Source: Eublepharis macularius (Eukaryota > Chordata > Lepidosauria > Squamata > Eublepharidae). Taken from it: a stretch of 64,000 bases of DNA. Both the position numbers and the translations under genes were made by a program. A model generated the notes under the pieces. It did not search any database and was not told the DNA's origin. It worked only from the letters and a program-made list of their open reading frames with translations. The stretch spans positions 195,586,311-195,650,310 of the forward strand of contig NC_072791.1 in NCBI RefSeq assembly GCF_028583425.1. Reading direction: 5' to 3'. Below are positions 35,757-46,541 of the stretch, piece by piece; the stretch's first letter is position 1, and the number at the start of each line of letters is the position of its first letter.

Positions 35757-36213
35757 AATATTTATTTATTTGACTTATGCCCTGTCTTTCTCCCCAAAAG
35801 GGACTCAAAGCAGTTTACATTATTCTCTTTTCCTTCATTTTATCCTCACAGCAACCACATGAGGCAACTTAACAACAACAACATTCGATTTATATACCGC
35901 CCTTCGAAACAACTTAACACCCACTCAGAGCGATTTACAAAGTGTGTTGTTATTATCCCCACAACAGGTGGTGGGGCTGAGAGAGCTCTGGAAGAGCTGT
36001 GACTGACATAAGGTCACCCATCTGGCTTCAAGTGGAGGAGTGGGGAATCAAACCCGGTTGTCCAGATGAGAGGTCCACCACTCTTAACCACACCAAGCTT
36101 AGGCCAAGAATGATGCGACTCGCCCAAGATCAGCAAGCTTCCATTGCAGAGTAAGGATTTGAACCTGTTTCTCTTCAGATCCTAGTCCAACAGTCTTAAC
36201 CACTACAACACAA
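35757..36213 (-). repeat. older tRNA-type SINE, split
   Basis: The tail half (AGTCCCTTTTGGGGAGAAAG on the minus strand with an ATAAAT-rich end) is separated from the head half (GCAAGCTTCCATTGCAGAG, TTAACCACTACAACACA). Copies of this type on the plus strand lie at 14845-15062 and 44345-44525. Confidence 0.65.
35873..36107 (-). mobile_element. tRNA-type SINE nested in an older SINE
   Basis: ACAACATTCGATTTATATAC through GGAATCAAACCCGGTTGTCC is the same family as at 30457, on the minus strand. It splits a different SINE, whose halves are 35757-35872 and 36108-36213. Confidence 0.8.
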
Positions 36214-37179
36214 GGACATCGATTGTTCTCTAGCACAAGGCATAGCAATAACATTGTTTTCAGTTACAATCTTTTTCTGAGCCTTTGTAAATTCTGATAA
36301 TTTGCTAATGAGATCTCGTTTTGTCAAAATCTCTTAGATTTTTTAAAAAATGGATAATAAATAAGACCAGAGCATGAAATCTTCAGTTTCTTTTCCAGCC
36401 ACCTTTCAGCATACTTGCCGAGATATGTTCTTTCGTTTTCTGTTTAATAATGCCAAAGGCATCACTTAACTGAATAAAAGATTTTCTTATGGGATATGTG
36501 TGTGCAAATTCCAATAGGTACCTTTGTGGGCAATGATCAGTCAATAATCATCTAAACATAAAAACCCATATTTTTTATCGTAATTACTTATGCATTAAAT
36601 CTCAAGGTTTGCCAAAGTGATAAAATGCCCAGATATCTGGCATTTTTTTTGGAACCTTTTCTATCTTAAGCCCGTATAATGACCATTTAGGAAACACTGG
36701 TCTTCTCCCAAATACCACTGTTTTACCTTTACCTTTATTAAAATAATTATAATGAATAGGGGAACTGTTCCCGCTTGAACAGTCAGTTGAAATTCTTTCA
36801 AAATAAGCCTTTAAAGACTGTGAGAGTGCGAGTCTGACACTGAACCCGAATTCCTGGAACCTTCATGAGCAGCAGGAGGAGGAGGAGGAAAGTCAGTTCT
36901 AGCCCCTCAGAGTTCTCCCAAGGACGATACTCTAGCATCCAAATTCTGTGATCTTGAGGCTTAGTTTCTTGGACCTGGCCAATTTCTCTAGCGAAACAGC
37001 CAGTACTCCGGGGTGAGCCTTGGTACAAGCCACTGATCACATTGAATTAATTTGTTGTCACATGGGAGGAAGACAAAAGGATGCTATTGCTTTGCATCGC
37101 TCTAATAAAAAGGACTGTTTCTCATTTTAATTGAATTAGAGAGGATTTCATCATTCCAGATCCTAACTGCAGCCTGTAG

Positions 37180-37770
37180 TTCAGCCTCCCTCCCTATGTC
37201 CCTCCACGGCAGCTTCGCTTATTGGAACAGGTACCAACCAGCACATGGGCGAAATCAACAGCAGCCCGTACACGAGCTTTCTCTGTGGTGGCCCCTACCC
37301 TGTGGAACAGCCTGCCTGAGGATGTCAGGAGAGCCCCCATTCTCCTGTCTTTCTGCAAATAATGCAAAACTGAATTATTCAAAGAGGCTTTTTACTCAAG
37401 ACAGGAGGGTAGTATTGTAGTGAGCGGGTCTCAGATGCTTCGCCCATGAGTTAGGGACCATAGACTTCACCACTGTTACCTGTTGTTTTAAATTTGTACC
37501 CCTATATACTACCCATGCTTCATGTTGTCTAATGTCAGTCCTAGAACTATGTTCTGTTTCAGCAATTTTTCAGCTCTGTATTAGATCCTTGCTAATGCTA
37601 TGTCTTTGTAAACTTGTATTTATTTATCCTTATTTATTCCATTGTCTATGGAAATGTCCTCGACACTGTATGGAAATGTCTTTGATGCTGATCGTAATAA
37701 TCTCACACTATATAATCCGCCTTGAGTCTCAGTGAGAAAGGTGGACTGTAAAGGAAATAAATAAATAAAT
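37180..37770 (+). repeat. L2-like LINE 3' end
   Basis: The plus strand encodes a degenerate reverse-transcriptase C-terminus (RTRAFSVVAPTLWNSLPEDV), a pattern shared by L2 and CR1-group LINEs. It is followed by a non-coding tail with CCGCCTTGAGTCTCAGTGAG and the A-rich end AAATAAATAAATAAA. Related tails occur at 4157-4330 (minus), 5930-6145 and 19480-19680. Confidence 0.65.
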
Positions 37771-38429
37771 CTTTGCACACTTGCACCAAATTTTGGATCA
37801 ACTGCTCCCTTTTCACAGTTCTAGCAGCCTGATACACAATAATGGTGTTATGGCTCTTGAGGGACTACAGTTAAGCTTTATATGTATGTACGTTTCAGTT
37901 TGGGGTTTAAACTGTTTCAAGGATAGGCTTAAAGAGCAAAGAGAATTCTGTACTCTTAAGCCTTATTTATTACAATATGAATTAAGTTTGTGTTAAACAT
38001 GCACTGAATTTTAACTACTGCATTATAAGAAGGAAGCAACAGGTAGCATGCCTTGTATACCATCCAGGTAGTCATAGAATGTTTTACGAGGTACAGTCAC
38101 TAACCAAGCTAAGCAAGGGAAAAATTCTTTCTGGACCCAATACATAGTATTAAGTTCATCTTTAAGAATGTAACAAAATCCATCCATTTTCTTGGTGGCC
38201 TCATCCTTCACCTACACATGGTGTCACCTACACATCTCACATGAGCACAGCATCTACTTGTGTACATACAATATATGCTTAGGATACATTGATCTGACTG
38301 GAAATGCTGTTTAATGGATGTGTAATGGGGCCAGTGCACTTGCTCATGGATGGGGTGTAGCCAACACATTTTCTCCTTCCCCTTTGTGCTGGCACTGGAC
38401 CTGATATCTGCAGGACCGCCTGTTGTCCT

Positions 38430-38578
38430 TTTCCCCACCATGACAGCTTCACTCATCTGAGTAGGGCCTTCCGCAGTAACCATGATGCAAATGCGTGAGA
38501 TCAACAACTGCCCATACATGTATATTCTCTGTTGTGGCCTCAACCTTATGGAATGGTGAGCCTGAGACGGTCAAGTAG
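38430..38578 (+). repeat. L2-like LINE 3' fragment, left part, split by the DIRS insertion
   Basis: The text ATCAACAACTGCCCATACAT, then CTCTGTTGTGGCC and TATGGAATGGTGAGCCTGAG, parallels the better copy at 37225-37320. The match resumes after the DIRS element at 43719. Confidence 0.6.
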
Positions 38579-38795
38579 GAAAACAGAGTTGCACTTACCA
38601 GCATCCGCTGTTCATTGATGTCTTCTGTGAAGGCACACATGGGACTGCACATGTACTGGCCTGCCGAACGGCAAGGTTTTACAGCTTTTAAACCACCAGG
38701 GGGTGCTCGTCTCTCCAGAGCGCTGGTGTGGTGTTTTTCCACCAAAACCGAGCTACTTTGGGAGATGGCGCCCCTTCACCCTCAGTTCCACTTAA
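38579..38795 (+). repeat. left inverted terminal repeat of the DIRS element
   Basis: From about 38630 the plus strand is similar to the minus strand of the right end. Shared stretches include AAGGTTTTACAGCTTTTAAA, then CCAAAACCGAGC and GCCCCTTCACC. The outer 50 bases, starting GAAAACAGAGTTGCACTTAC, are not in the right repeat but recur in complement within the internal complementary region. Confidence 0.8.
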
Positions 38796-38844
38796 GCCGT
38801 TGATCCTCTAGATGAGAGAAGAGCATCAGCGGGGTAGGACGGAG

Positions 38845-38955
38845 GGCATATGTGCCTGCACAGAAGATGTCAATGAACAGCAGTTACTGTTAAGTGCAAC
38901 TCTGTTTTCATTGTCCGTCTTTCTGTGCAGTCCCACATGGGAGACTAACAAGCCA
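38845..38955 (+). repeat. DIRS internal complementary region (joined end copies)
   Basis: The segment TGCCTGCACAGAAGATGTCA through GTGCAACTCTGTTTTC is the reverse complement of the outer left edge (38579-38635). It runs directly into ATTGTCCGTCTTTCTGTGCA, which matches the minus-strand outer right edge. The two termini are thus juxtaposed here, the hallmark used as template for circle closure in DIRS models. Confidence 0.75.
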
Positions 38956-39009
38956 CTTACCAGGTGGTGGGTATGCTCTTCACCTGAACAGAGATTGAAG
39001 AACTGCTTG

Positions 39010-40106
39010 TCCCATGGCTGCTTCCTTGCGCTCCAATACGTTGAGTGTGTAGTGCCTCGCGAAGGTCTCAGCTGATGACCAGGTCGCTGCTTTGCAGATG
39101 TCAACTAAAGGAATTCTGCCCATTAATGCCATCAAGGATGCCTGTTACCTTGTTGAATGTGCGTGAACCTCCAATGGGCATGGTAGGTTCGCTGTTTTAT
39201 AACAAAGTTGAATAGTTCTCACCACCCATTTGGCTATGGTCTGGGGTGTGGCCCTCTTGCCCCTGTTGGAGCCAGCATAACAAACTAAGAGTTGTTTATC
39301 TATTTTGAAAGATTCAGTACATTTTAGGTAAAACAGAATAGTTCTACAGACATCTAAAGTATGTGGTGACTGTTCTGCCCCTGATGTGGGTGATGGAAAA
39401 AAGACTGGGAGTACTATGTCTTGTGATGTCACCTTAGGTCTAAAGTCTGGTCCTGTTCTTAAGACCACTTTCCCATTGTGAATTTTTAGAAAGGGAGAGT
39501 CTGGCCGTAAAGCAGCAATTTCACCTACTCTCCTAGCGGATGTAATCACTATGTGAAAAGCCACCTTCCAGGTGAGAAATCTAGGGTGACACGTAGCTAA
39601 TGGCTCAAAGGGTTTGCTCATCAAATGAGTCAAAATCAGGTGTAGAAATCATTGAGGTATTAACTTGGCCACAAGAGGGAACAGGTTCCTCAGATCTTTC
39701 AGAAACAATTTGGATGAATGGTGAGAAAACACAGTCTTTCTATCTTTTGGAGGATGGAAGGCCGATATAGCTGCCAAATATACTTTTATTGAGGAGTTAG
39801 ATAAACCTCTTTTTTCAAATGGAGTAAAAACTCCAATATCTCAGCTAGAGAACAGTCTGATGGGTCCAAGGGTCTAGGTCTATCCCATTGGGAGAACCTA
39901 TCCCAGTTGTAAGCATAAGATTTCCTTGTAGAATCCCTCTTAGCATTCAAAATCACCTTTGTGACCTCATCAGAGAAACTGCCTACTGGTGAATCAACCA
40001 TGCAGTTAGTTTCAGTCTGGGTAGATCGGCAATGCAGTAAGTCCGGGTGTAGAGGTAAACGATGCATCACCCCCATGGATAATTGCATTCGGTGGTGAAA
40101 CCATGG
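39010..40106 (-). pseudogene. DIRS tyrosine recombinase remnant
   Basis: The N-terminal core-binding half runs from near 40100 (KVILNAKRDSTRKSYAYNWD) to 39786. The catalytic half follows in 39145-39633: ITSARRVGEIAAL contains the first active-site Arg, and HAHSTR is the His-x-x-Arg box. An in-frame stop follows HSTR directly. After it the same frame continues with IPLVDICKAATWSS and FARHYTL, where the Tyr is the expected nucleophile. All four catalytic positions can therefore be seen, but stops interrupt the gene. This domain separates DIRS elements from LTR retrotransposons, which use a DDE integrase. Confidence 0.78.
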
Positions 40107-40688
40107 TGTCATGGGCTCTGATTCCTCTGAGGATGAAGACTTTGTGGAGGACGACAGGGGACAGAGTATTCCAAGCTCCTCAGGAGTCAGGCACGTGGAG
40201 GACCAGCAGGGAGTGGAACAGCAGGAGCCCTTGCCAGAGCAGGCTGAGGAATCCTTGGCAGAATCAGAGACAGAGGCTGTCCCCCTACCTGCACCAGCGA
40301 GACCAGGGCAACATCCCCACCAAGCTCCCCTGAACCTCATAAGCAGTGTAGGGTGCGGCAGCATCTCGTTATACAGGAAAGGAGACAAAGTGTGAGGCTT
40401 CAGGCTCTGAAACAGCGGCGTAGTGACCTTGAGTCTTAGCAGGATGCAGCACTGCCTTGGAAGTGATTGCTTTTAAGCCAGGATGCCCTTTCCCTCGTTG
40501 CAGAAGCACCTGCGGAAAGATCTGCCCGGCTCTACTGCGACTCAGCTCTCTGCTAGACTTGCTCTCTCGGCTCTGACCTTTGGATTCAGCTTTCTGGACT
40601 ACGTTTTCTTCCTTGTTCCCTGGATGGCTTTGGTACACTTTGGACTCAAGTTAGGTCTGTGTCTGTTTCCCTGCCTGCATTCAGCACA
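40107..40688. mobile_element. solo LTR inserted in the DIRS element
   Basis: A 582-bp sequence starting TGTCATGGG and ending TTCAGCACA (TG...CA ends), flanked by the 5-bp direct repeat CATGG at 40102-40106 and 40689-40693. The DIRS frame is interrupted exactly here: RNase H coding lies to one side and recombinase coding to the other. No internal gag or pol was seen. A 5-bp duplication fits Gypsy-type or some retroviral LTRs. An open 94-residue acidic stretch (40111-40395) is probably a chance or relict frame. Confidence 0.75.
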
Positions 40689-40694
40689 CATGGC

Positions 40695-41270
40695 TACCTG
40701 GGCCAATATGGGGTTACTACTATGACCTGTGACTTGTCTGTTTGGATCTTGTTGACCATATGTGGTATGAGAGGAATTGGGGGGAACACATAAAAAAGAA
40801 GACCTGTCCAAGGTATCTGAAACGTATCCCCCAGAGTCCCTCTCTATACGCCCTCTGGAGCAAAACAGGGGGGCTTTTTTGTTTTTCCCCATAGCAAATA
40901 AGTCTATCTCTGGAAAGTTCCAGTTCAGGAATACTGTTTCTATATACGATCATTTTATGGACCACTTGTGACTGGTTGAACCCAGTCTGCTTAAAGTGTT
41001 TCCAGTAACATTGGATGTTCCCAGGATATGAATGGCTTGAACACTTGTGCTGTGATCTATGGCCCATTCCCAGCTTGTAATAGACTCTCTGCATAGTCTC
41101 TTTAAGGCCATGCCTCCTTGCTTGTTCAGGTAATACATTGCTAAACAATTGTCTGTCAATATTTGCACGTTTGCCCTGTATAATATCTGCAAATGAGATA
41201 AATATGTAACGAATAGCATGAAGTTCCAATACATTAATATGCAAATTTCTTTCCTGTTTTAATCATCTAC
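40695..41270 (-). pseudogene. DIRS RNase H remnant
   Basis: The start HINVLELHAIRYIFISF is the RNase H beta-strand and first acidic-helix motif. In an overlapping frame, VQILTDNCLAMYYLNKQGGM carries the Asp of the catalytic core. The part nearest the LTR insertion reads VTPYW and resembles the segment after RNase H in this group. Two frames are needed to read it, so at least one frameshift is present. The reading is cut at about 40693 by the inserted LTR. Confidence 0.7.
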
Positions 41271-41585
41271 CATAGGTATAAAGCTGGCCACAGTGAACCC
41301 CCCACCCAGACGTCGATGCGTCAGTGGTGATAATGAGAGCTGAACTACCTCCCTGGAACCAAAATCCATGCTAAGTAGATGGGCATCTGATGTCCACCAA
41401 GTGAGTGATCTAATTATGGCCCTCGGGATGGTATATTTTATCTCTAGAGAATGGGCAACTGAGTGGTAAACTTAAAGGAACCACAGTTGTAACCTTCTAA
41501 TGTATAATCTAGCCATTGGGTTCACCACAGTGGTTACTGCCATGAGGCCTAACAAGGTTTAAATGGCTCTAGCAGATTGGAATCT

Positions 41586-42215
41586 CTAGATACCGAATTG
41601 TCTAACCATGGTTTTGATATGCATAGCCTGTTCTACAGGGAGGAAAGCTTTATTGGGCTTGCTATCAAGAATAGCACCAATGAACTGCACTTTCCTTGAA
41701 GGTGTCAGGCTGGACTTCTTGAAGTTTGTGAGAAGTCCCAAGTTTTGGCAGGTATGGATGATAAGGTCAACATGGTCCTGCAAAATTTCCCTGGAGGGAA
41801 CAGGCACAAGTCAATCGTCTACGTATGGATATATGGAGCACTCTAAGGTGCGTAGGTGTGCTACTATTTACTGACATGCATTTCGTAAACACTCTGGGTG
41901 CCGTAGCCAGGCCGAAGGGAAGTACTTGATATTGGTAACTGTTGCCATTGCATTTAAACCTGAGATATTTCCTATAAGAAGGAGGGATTGCTATATGAAA
42001 ATAAGCATCCTTAAGGTCTGTAACTGCAAACCATGAATTACTGGGAATCAGTTGTAGGACCATGTTTAAGGTTACCATTTTGAATTTTTTTGTAGAAATA
42101 AATTTGTTTAAACTTCTCAGGTCAAGTATAGGCCTCACAACCCATCCTTCTTCTGAACAAGGGACATTCTAGAATAGAAGCCCCATAGGGACTCAGAGGG
42201 ATCCACTTGATATAT
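41586..42215 (-). pseudogene. DIRS reverse transcriptase remnant
   Basis: The segment beginning RPILDLRSLNKFISTKKFKM is the classical finger motif of DIRS and Gypsy-type reverse transcriptases. It is followed by WFAVTDLKDAYFHIAIPP (first catalytic Asp) and YQVLPFGLATAPRVFTKC (palm). The YVDD active-site box is present at 41814-41825 but in a shifted frame, followed at once by a TGA. The next block, 41586-41807, continues with LGLLTNFKKSSLTPSRKVQF in a third piece. Order and motifs are those of a DIRS reverse transcriptase. Frameshifts around the active site make it non-functional. Confidence 0.8.
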
Positions 42216-42379
42216 GGCTCCTTTCTGGAGCAGGACCTTCAGTTCAGCCTGTAGACTCTCAGAGTGGTTGTGATCGCTACAGTTAGGAAGACTCAAAGGT
42301 GGGAAACAGTTAAACTTAATTTTATAATCAAACTGTATAATGTCAAGAACTACTGCCTGCCAAGCGGATAGGTATGAAG

Positions 42380-43535
42380 TTCGCCTATCCCCAAACGCTA
42401 CTGCTTGCTCTGAAACCAGTCAGAATTATTTCGCCTGTTGAGAGGCATCTTTCCCAGAGGTGGTGTTATGCCCTTGTTGCGATTTATGGCTAGGCCTCCT
42501 CCTCTGATATTGGCCCTGGTACGGGGAATTCTGCCGGGGTTGAAGATACTGGTAGGGCTGGTAGTGGTATGATCTGCCCCTGTACGACTGCTGTTGTTGT
42601 CAGTACTGGGGCCTCTGATTGGGTGGTTGCTTTGGAGGGAGGACCCTGTAAGAGTGTGCTGTTTGCCTGTCTTTGCGCTTCTGGGACAGGTATTCGTCTG
42701 TTTTTGCTGAAAACAGGGCATGCCCTTTGAATGACAGATCTTCTATCCTATTGCGTGTCTCTAAAGGCAAAGCTGTAGATCGTAGCCACGCGTGTCTGCG
42801 AAGTACAATTGCAGATGCCAGGTCCTGAATGATGAATCAACAGAGTTATGCCTTGTGTTTACCTGTTGCTTCGACAGTTTTGATGCTTCCTCTTGAATGA
42901 CCTTGGCCAAGATGTTCTGGTCCTTGGGAAGCTGGTCAATAAAGACAGTCATTCAGTTCCATATCAAAAATATTTGATATGCACCCATGCTTACCATGTA
43001 ATTGGCAATCTTAATATTTAGGGCTGAAGATGCATAGATCTTTCTGCCTAATATGTCCAACTTCTTCCCCTCTTTATCAGAGGGAGTTGAATGTGTGCCC
43101 TGCCTTGGCTTCGCCTGCATCTTCACTAACAAGGGATGATGGAGGAGGGTGTGTGAAGAGGAAAGCGCACACATCTTCCCTGGTTTTGTAATCATTTGCC
43201 ACCTTCTTAGATATTGAGGTGATGGAAGTGGGCTTCTCACATAGGGATGAGATCATATCAGCAAATCCCTCTATGATGGGAAAAGCGACGTTGGGAGGGT
43301 TTCCAGAATAGAGATGCTGGAGAATTTTATCTTTCAGCTTCAGTTCAGTGGAAACAATATCAATATTGAGAGATTTGACCATATGTAACAGTTGCTCCAT
43401 ATACAGTTTGTAGTCGTCAGTCGGGGAGACTGTCCCTCTGTTAGTAACAGTCTCATCAGGGGAAGATTCAGATGACCCACTTGGACTTCTCTCAGGGGAA
43501 TATTGGTCTTGTTCCAGTTCTTCAACTGGCAGCAA
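42380..43535 (-). pseudogene. DIRS gag-like ORF1 remnant
   Basis: The longest open piece is 43077-43535 (152 residues), beginning with an acidic, Ser- and Pro-rich segment (EELEQDQYSPERSPSGSSES). It continues with a helical part ending KKVANDYKTREDVCAFLF. Further pieces at 42953-43240, 42761-42952 and 42398-42721 are in other frames. The last of these is Pro-, Gln- and Arg-rich with many basic residues, as at the C-terminus of DIRS gag proteins. I assign it by position at the 5' end of the element and general composition. It is broken by frameshifts and stops and is not expected to make a protein. Confidence 0.6.
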
Positions 43536-43554
43536 AAGAGGAACTGAAGGTGAA

Positions 43555-43718
43555 GGGGCACCATCTCCTAGAGTCGCTCGGTTTTGGCGGGAAAACGCTG
43601 TGCTGGCGCTCTGGAAAGACGAGTGCCCTCTAGTGGTTTAAAAGCTGTAAAACCTTGCTGTTTGGCAGGCCTGCACATGCGCAGTCCCATGTGGAACTGC
43701 ACAGAAAGACGTACAATG
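43555..43718 (-). repeat. right inverted terminal repeat of the DIRS element
   Basis: This is the inverted partner of the left repeat. On the minus strand it begins near CATTGTACGTCTTTCTGTGC and runs through AAGGTTTTACAGCTTTTAAA to GCCCCTTCACCTTCAGTTCC. Its outer edge recurs in the internal complementary region. Confidence 0.8.
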
Positions 43719-43960
43719 AACCCACACTACTATCATTTTGCAGATTTTGGAAAGCAGCAATGTTCAGGAAGGCATTTTTGTAAAGGCAATAGGGGTATGT
43801 TAAAATGGAATGGTACAAGATTTAATAGAGGATTGTGGGCTACACTACTGTGTATATCATATATTATGTTGGCTGCATGTATTATCTTGCTCCCATCACA
43901 TTGTTATCTACCTATGCAATTCTATATTTTAGTGTTTTTAACATATCAAGAATTCTAATT
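43719..43960 (+). repeat. L2-like LINE 3' fragment, right part
   Basis: Just after the DIRS right end the sequence ATTTTGCAGATTTTGGAAAG and CAGGAAGGCATTTTTG continues the LINE coding end seen at 37330-37395. A degenerate tail follows. It is the continuation of the fragment ending at 38578. Confidence 0.55.
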
Positions 43961-44344
43961 CTCAACGTGGCCAAATTTGTGGAAATTGGAAGATTGGAGC
44001 CATGAATACACAAGTTGGGTCTTTCTACAAGCCCGAAAAAAGCTCCAGGTTTGCAGAAAAAACTGAAAAAAACATTAACCTCCCCAAATAATAGAAACAA
44101 TGCCTGTAGCTTTAAGAAACAAATGCCCTCTGTGGCCTCTGCTAGGTAATTACAAAAGTATTTCCAGTTGAAGTCTTGGTTTCTGTCACTAAAAGGCAGG
44201 GGGAGGGGCAAGCCCTCATTTGGATCAGGTTCAGCAGCAACCATGGGCAACTTGCTACCACCAGACTTGCAAGACTCATCTAGGATTGGCTGCTTGTTAA
44301 TGTTCAACATCTGTCACCCCCCAAAAGCCGGTGTTATATAGAAG

Positions 44345-44525
44345 GATCTGAGAAACCCAAGTTCAAATCCCTGGTCTGTCATGGAAGCTCACTGGGTGAC
44401 CTTGGGCCACTCACACAGCCTAATCTACCTCCCAAGGCATGGATAAAATGGAGGAGAGGAGAATGATGTAAACTGTTTTGGGTCCCCATTGTGCAGAAAG
44501 GTGGGATATAAACAGAGCAAATAAA
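44345..44525 (+). repeat. tRNA-type SINE, older family
   Basis: CAAGTTCAAATCCCTGGTCT (B-box region), CACTGGGTGACCTTGGGCCA and the end GGTGGGATATAAACAGAGCA with AAATAAAT. Confidence 0.65.
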
Positions 44526-44869
44526 TTATAGAACTGAAGATGGGGGGCAGATAAAAGACAGACAACTTGGGCAGGAAGGAGAGAAAGAAGCAGGGAAAGA
44601 TTATAATGTGGGGGTTACCAGGCAGAGACAAATTTTAAAAAGTGTGCAGTGGAAAAATAGGTGCTCTGGGCAAATAGGTGCTCTGGGCAAATAATTGCAG
44701 GTTTTCCAGCATGCAACTGGGTCCAGTTGCTGGCACTGTGCAACTGGGTCAGAGTTTTTCCAGAGAAAGGCTGGGGAAGGGAAGCAGGGAAAGCTGAAAA
44801 CGAGGACGGATGAAGGTAGGCTGGCTGGTGGGTGGGAAGGAGGGAAGCCATTGGTCTGCATTGGAACAG

Positions 44870-45000
44870 CAGAATTTGAGTCCAGTGGCACCTCAGAGAC
44901 CAACAAGATTTTCAGAGTCAGAGCCCTGACTCTCAAAAGCTTGCCCAGAAAATCTTGTTGATCTCTGAGGTGCCACTGGACTCAAATCCAGAAGGAAGCA
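44870..45000. repeat. short inverted repeat of an end-repeat family
   Basis: GAGTCCAGTGGCACCTCAGA and CAACAAGATTTTC on the left face the complement on the right (GAAAATCTTGTTGATCTCTG, GGTGCCACTGGACTCAAAT), with arms of about 48 bp. The sequence resembles the unit of the other hairpin insertions, particularly GGTGCCACTGGACTC. Confidence 0.6.
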
Positions 45001-45930
45001 GGAAAAGGGAAGAGGCTGTGGGAACTTGCAGGGAAGGGGAAGGTGAACTATAAATAATGTAAATGACACAAAATAGAATAACGAACACTAAAATAGACAC
45101 AGATTGGTAATGTTTTGTTTTTCCGTAAATCTTCATGAAATCTCATTGTACAAGTTCAGTTAATGCTATAAATGAAAGATTATAGACAGATACCCTACCT
45201 TATAGAGAATTCCTCCAATTTAAGTGGCTCTTAAGTTGGAGGAAGAGCCATTTAAGTTGAAGGATGGTTCCTTAGTCTGAAGGAAGGGGTCGGAGTGGTA
45301 AGATATGTTCCATAATCTTTAATTTGGAATAAATGATCTGCAAATACCATAGTATTAAGATCATAATACTCATACTAGGGGTGTACACCAAAAAACACCT
45401 GATAAATCTGATTTATTTCACTGAATCTGAGAAAAAATGTAATTACCTGAATTCTGAATTGATTCTCTAATTTGGTTTGGATATTTCTGAAAAAAAATCA
45501 GTAAAATTCAGGAAAATCACTCTGAGGGCAATCTGGTGGGCTGGGGGGGGTCATTTCATGCAATTTGGGGGGTCTTTAGAGGACAGTTGGGAGTAGGTTC
45601 CCTCCAAATTTGGTTAAGTTTCGTTGAAAAATGACTCCCCTCTAGCCCACCAGATAGCCCCAAAGTGATTTTTCCATAAGAAAACATTGGCCATATTTTG
45701 CTGAATTTTTACCGAAAATTCAGTAAAAATTCAGAATACCTGGTTTTTGATTCAGAATACCTGGATTTCACTGAATCAGCCAAGAGTCAGCATTTTAATC
45801 CAAATTCTGAACCAAGCTTCACACCTCTAACTCATACTTGGATCGTCTGTGATACTTTATGTATTTACTTTAGCTTTTTCTCTTAAACATGGCTTTCTGT
45901 GTAACAGACATTAATAACTGGAACACTTAT

Positions 45931-46068
45931 CTTCTTCTTTTGTTGGTTGAAATTATCAATTATAACACCAATGAAAAGATTCAGGGTGAAGAATGCACCA
46001 AATATAATAAAGATGACGAAATACAGATACATGAAAAGGTTTTCTTCATAGATGGGCTGCTTTTCAAC
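45931..46068 (-). CDS. SCN9A: SCN9A-like exon, domain III S6, ending at an AT-AC intron
   Basis: This 138-nt exon encodes 46 residues, starting [17 protein letters not shown] and ending with the segment [17 protein letters not shown]. It forms the end of the domain III pore region and the S6 helix, whose inner half lines the cavity and binds local anaesthetics in family members. The acceptor is CTTTCATAG. The 5' splice site after AAGAAGAAG reads ATAAGTGTTC instead of GT, and the next exon is preceded by TTTTAC, so the intron is AT-AC. This is the position where SCN4A and SCN5A are known to have an AT-AC intron spliced mainly by the major spliceosome. Phase is 0 at both ends. Confidence 0.95.
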
Positions 46069-46541
46069 CTATGAAAGAAGATATGACAAGATATCAATAT
46101 CAAAGAAGTTTCAGAGAACAGTTGCAAGCTAAAATCTTGTGCGTGCTCACATAGTCATCAACATAAGAACACAGAACTTCACTTTACAAAACTGTTACAG
46201 GATCTTAGAATTCTTAGGACATGTTCATACAAACCAAATATTCTGTGAAAATGCCTCCATGGATCAGGTATTAACACTAGGAAAATTTGTTCTTGCAATT
46301 GCTTTAAAATAGCTGTGGCAAGGATCTGGCTGACCACAGATTATACTGACAATTTAACCAGGGTCAATTTAATCAAGATTTACCCTTCGAAGAGTCTGTG
46401 CACTTCCTTATAATCTTCTGATAAATCACAAGACTGTTCATTTGGTTTCCCAGGGACTATCCAGGATGGATGCTTTGCATGAAAGGCAGGCAGCAACTTA
46501 CCTGGTGGATTTCCTTTCCGAGTATAAGGCAAGAAAATTAA

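Larger units (their letters stand above)
38579..43718 (-). mobile_element. DIRS-type tyrosine-recombinase retrotransposon, disrupted
   Basis: A 5.1-kb element read on the minus strand. It has a gag-like ORF, reverse transcriptase, RNase H and tyrosine recombinase in the order seen in DIRS1-group elements, inverted terminal repeats, and an internal region complementary to both outer edges. These elements are thought to replicate through a circular intermediate and to integrate with the recombinase, not an integrase. The copy is inactive: the reading frames have stops and shifts, and a solo LTR (40107-40688) interrupts it between RNase H and the recombinase. It is inserted in an L2-like LINE and lies inside the AT-AC intron. 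Confidence 0.85.

Noticed and set aside
36798-37040. An 80-codon minus-strand open frame
   Set aside because: No motif or splice sites; within the AT-AC intron and probably chance.
40111-40395. A 94-codon acidic open frame
   Set aside because: Lies wholly within the solo LTR inserted in the DIRS element; not a cellular gene.
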